Source: Alphaproteobacteria bacterium
Lineage (GTDB): Bacteria; Pseudomonadota; Alphaproteobacteria; Rhodobacterales; Rhodobacteraceae
NCBI GenBank assembly: GCA_024277955.1
Contig: JAJRUE010000139.1
Location: 1 to 22,364, forward strand
Direction of reading: 5' to 3'
DNA length: 22,364 nt
Shown piece after piece: positions 22,221 through 22,364 of this stretch (its first letter is position 1; every line of letters starts with the position of its first letter). The translations under genes were made by a program, and so were the position numbers. The notes beneath the pieces are model-generated. The model was not told the origin of the DNA, searched no databases, and saw only the letters and a program-made list of their open reading frames with translations.

Positions 22221-22364
22221 ATGAGCGACCAGCCCGCAGCCTCTGGCCCCGCGCCCACCGCATCCGCCATGAAACCGGCGACCGGGCCCGCGCCCGCGGC
22301 GACCGGGCCGGCCATCGTGGCGCAGCCGCCCCGGCCCGGGACCGGCGCGCAGACCCAGGGCGGG
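22221..22364 (+). CDS. Start of an Ala/Pro/Gly-rich protein, cut by the window edge
   Basis: Forty-eight codons starting MSDQPAASGPAPTASAMKPA, composed almost only of Ala, Pro, Gly, Thr, Ser and Gln, with no hydrophobic segment in the visible part. GGGAGGA lies ten bases before the ATG, and the gene follows the NirV-like gene after 36 nt, so it is probably the next gene of the same operon. Such a low-complexity start often precedes a membrane or iron-sulfur domain, but nothing visible allows an assignment. Confidence 0.6.
   Translation, partial: MSDQPAASGPAPTASAMKPATGPAPAATGPAIVAQPPRPGTGAQTQGG

Noticed and set aside
1..22364. Genomic-island boundaries or mobile elements around the idr cluster
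   Set aside because: Although idr genes can lie on islands, no transposase, integrase, tRNA target or flanking direct repeat is visible in this window.

Overview
The window looks like part of an anaerobic-respiration region of a high-GC alphaproteobacterium. A denitrifying member of the Rhodobacterales is my best guess, from the separate but tandem NarK1/NarK2 transporters ahead of narG, the FNR-type regulation and the strong GC bias. No ribosomal RNA or other marker fixes the taxon. No tRNA, rRNA, insertion sequence or CRISPR array was seen.

Left part (1-5282, minus strand): a nitrate-respiration unit reads narK1 (nitrate/proton symporter type), narK2 (nitrate/nitrite antiporter type) and the first 295 codons of narG, which runs off the left edge. 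Behind it lie hemH (ferrochelatase) and an FNR/CRP-family regulator whose stop codon directly abuts the hemH start. A perfect FNR box sits in front of the regulator, between it and a small divergent gene of unknown function.

Middle part (6657-12035, plus strand): two 40-residue single-span membrane peptides, a divergent CydA-like membrane protein that seems to lack the oxygen-site residues and GRQPW motif of true bd oxidases, a membrane-anchored di-heme cytochrome c, and a large membrane-anchored protein with three cytochrome c domains followed by an ethylbenzene-dehydrogenase-type haem-binding domain. No CydB is present. The likely reading is a membrane quinol dehydrogenase that feeds electrons into periplasmic haems.

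Right-middle (12337-17922, plus): two di-heme peroxidase-family proteins, a Tat-exported Rieske protein and an AioA-like molybdopterin oxidoreductase. This gene set matches the iodate reductase cluster idrP1-idrP2-idrB-idrA. By hand alignment two of the four arsenite-binding residues of AioA are replaced, which argues against arsenite oxidase.

Right part (18118-22364, plus): a cytoplasmic HEAT-repeat protein, an exported cupredoxin-like protein, a 44-residue membrane peptide, an exported formylglycine-generating-enzyme-like (NirV-like) protein and the start of an Ala/Pro/Gly-rich protein. Their joint function is unknown.

The parts are tied together by six FNR/NNR-type inverted repeats (TTGAY-N4-RTCAA), found ahead of narK1 (two), the regulator, the CydA-like module, the idr operon and the HEAT-repeat gene. 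The simplest model is one low-oxygen regulon. The local FNR-type protein would switch on nitrate uptake and reduction, haem synthesis, a quinol-to-cytochrome electron route and a periplasmic iodate-reductase-type terminal enzyme.
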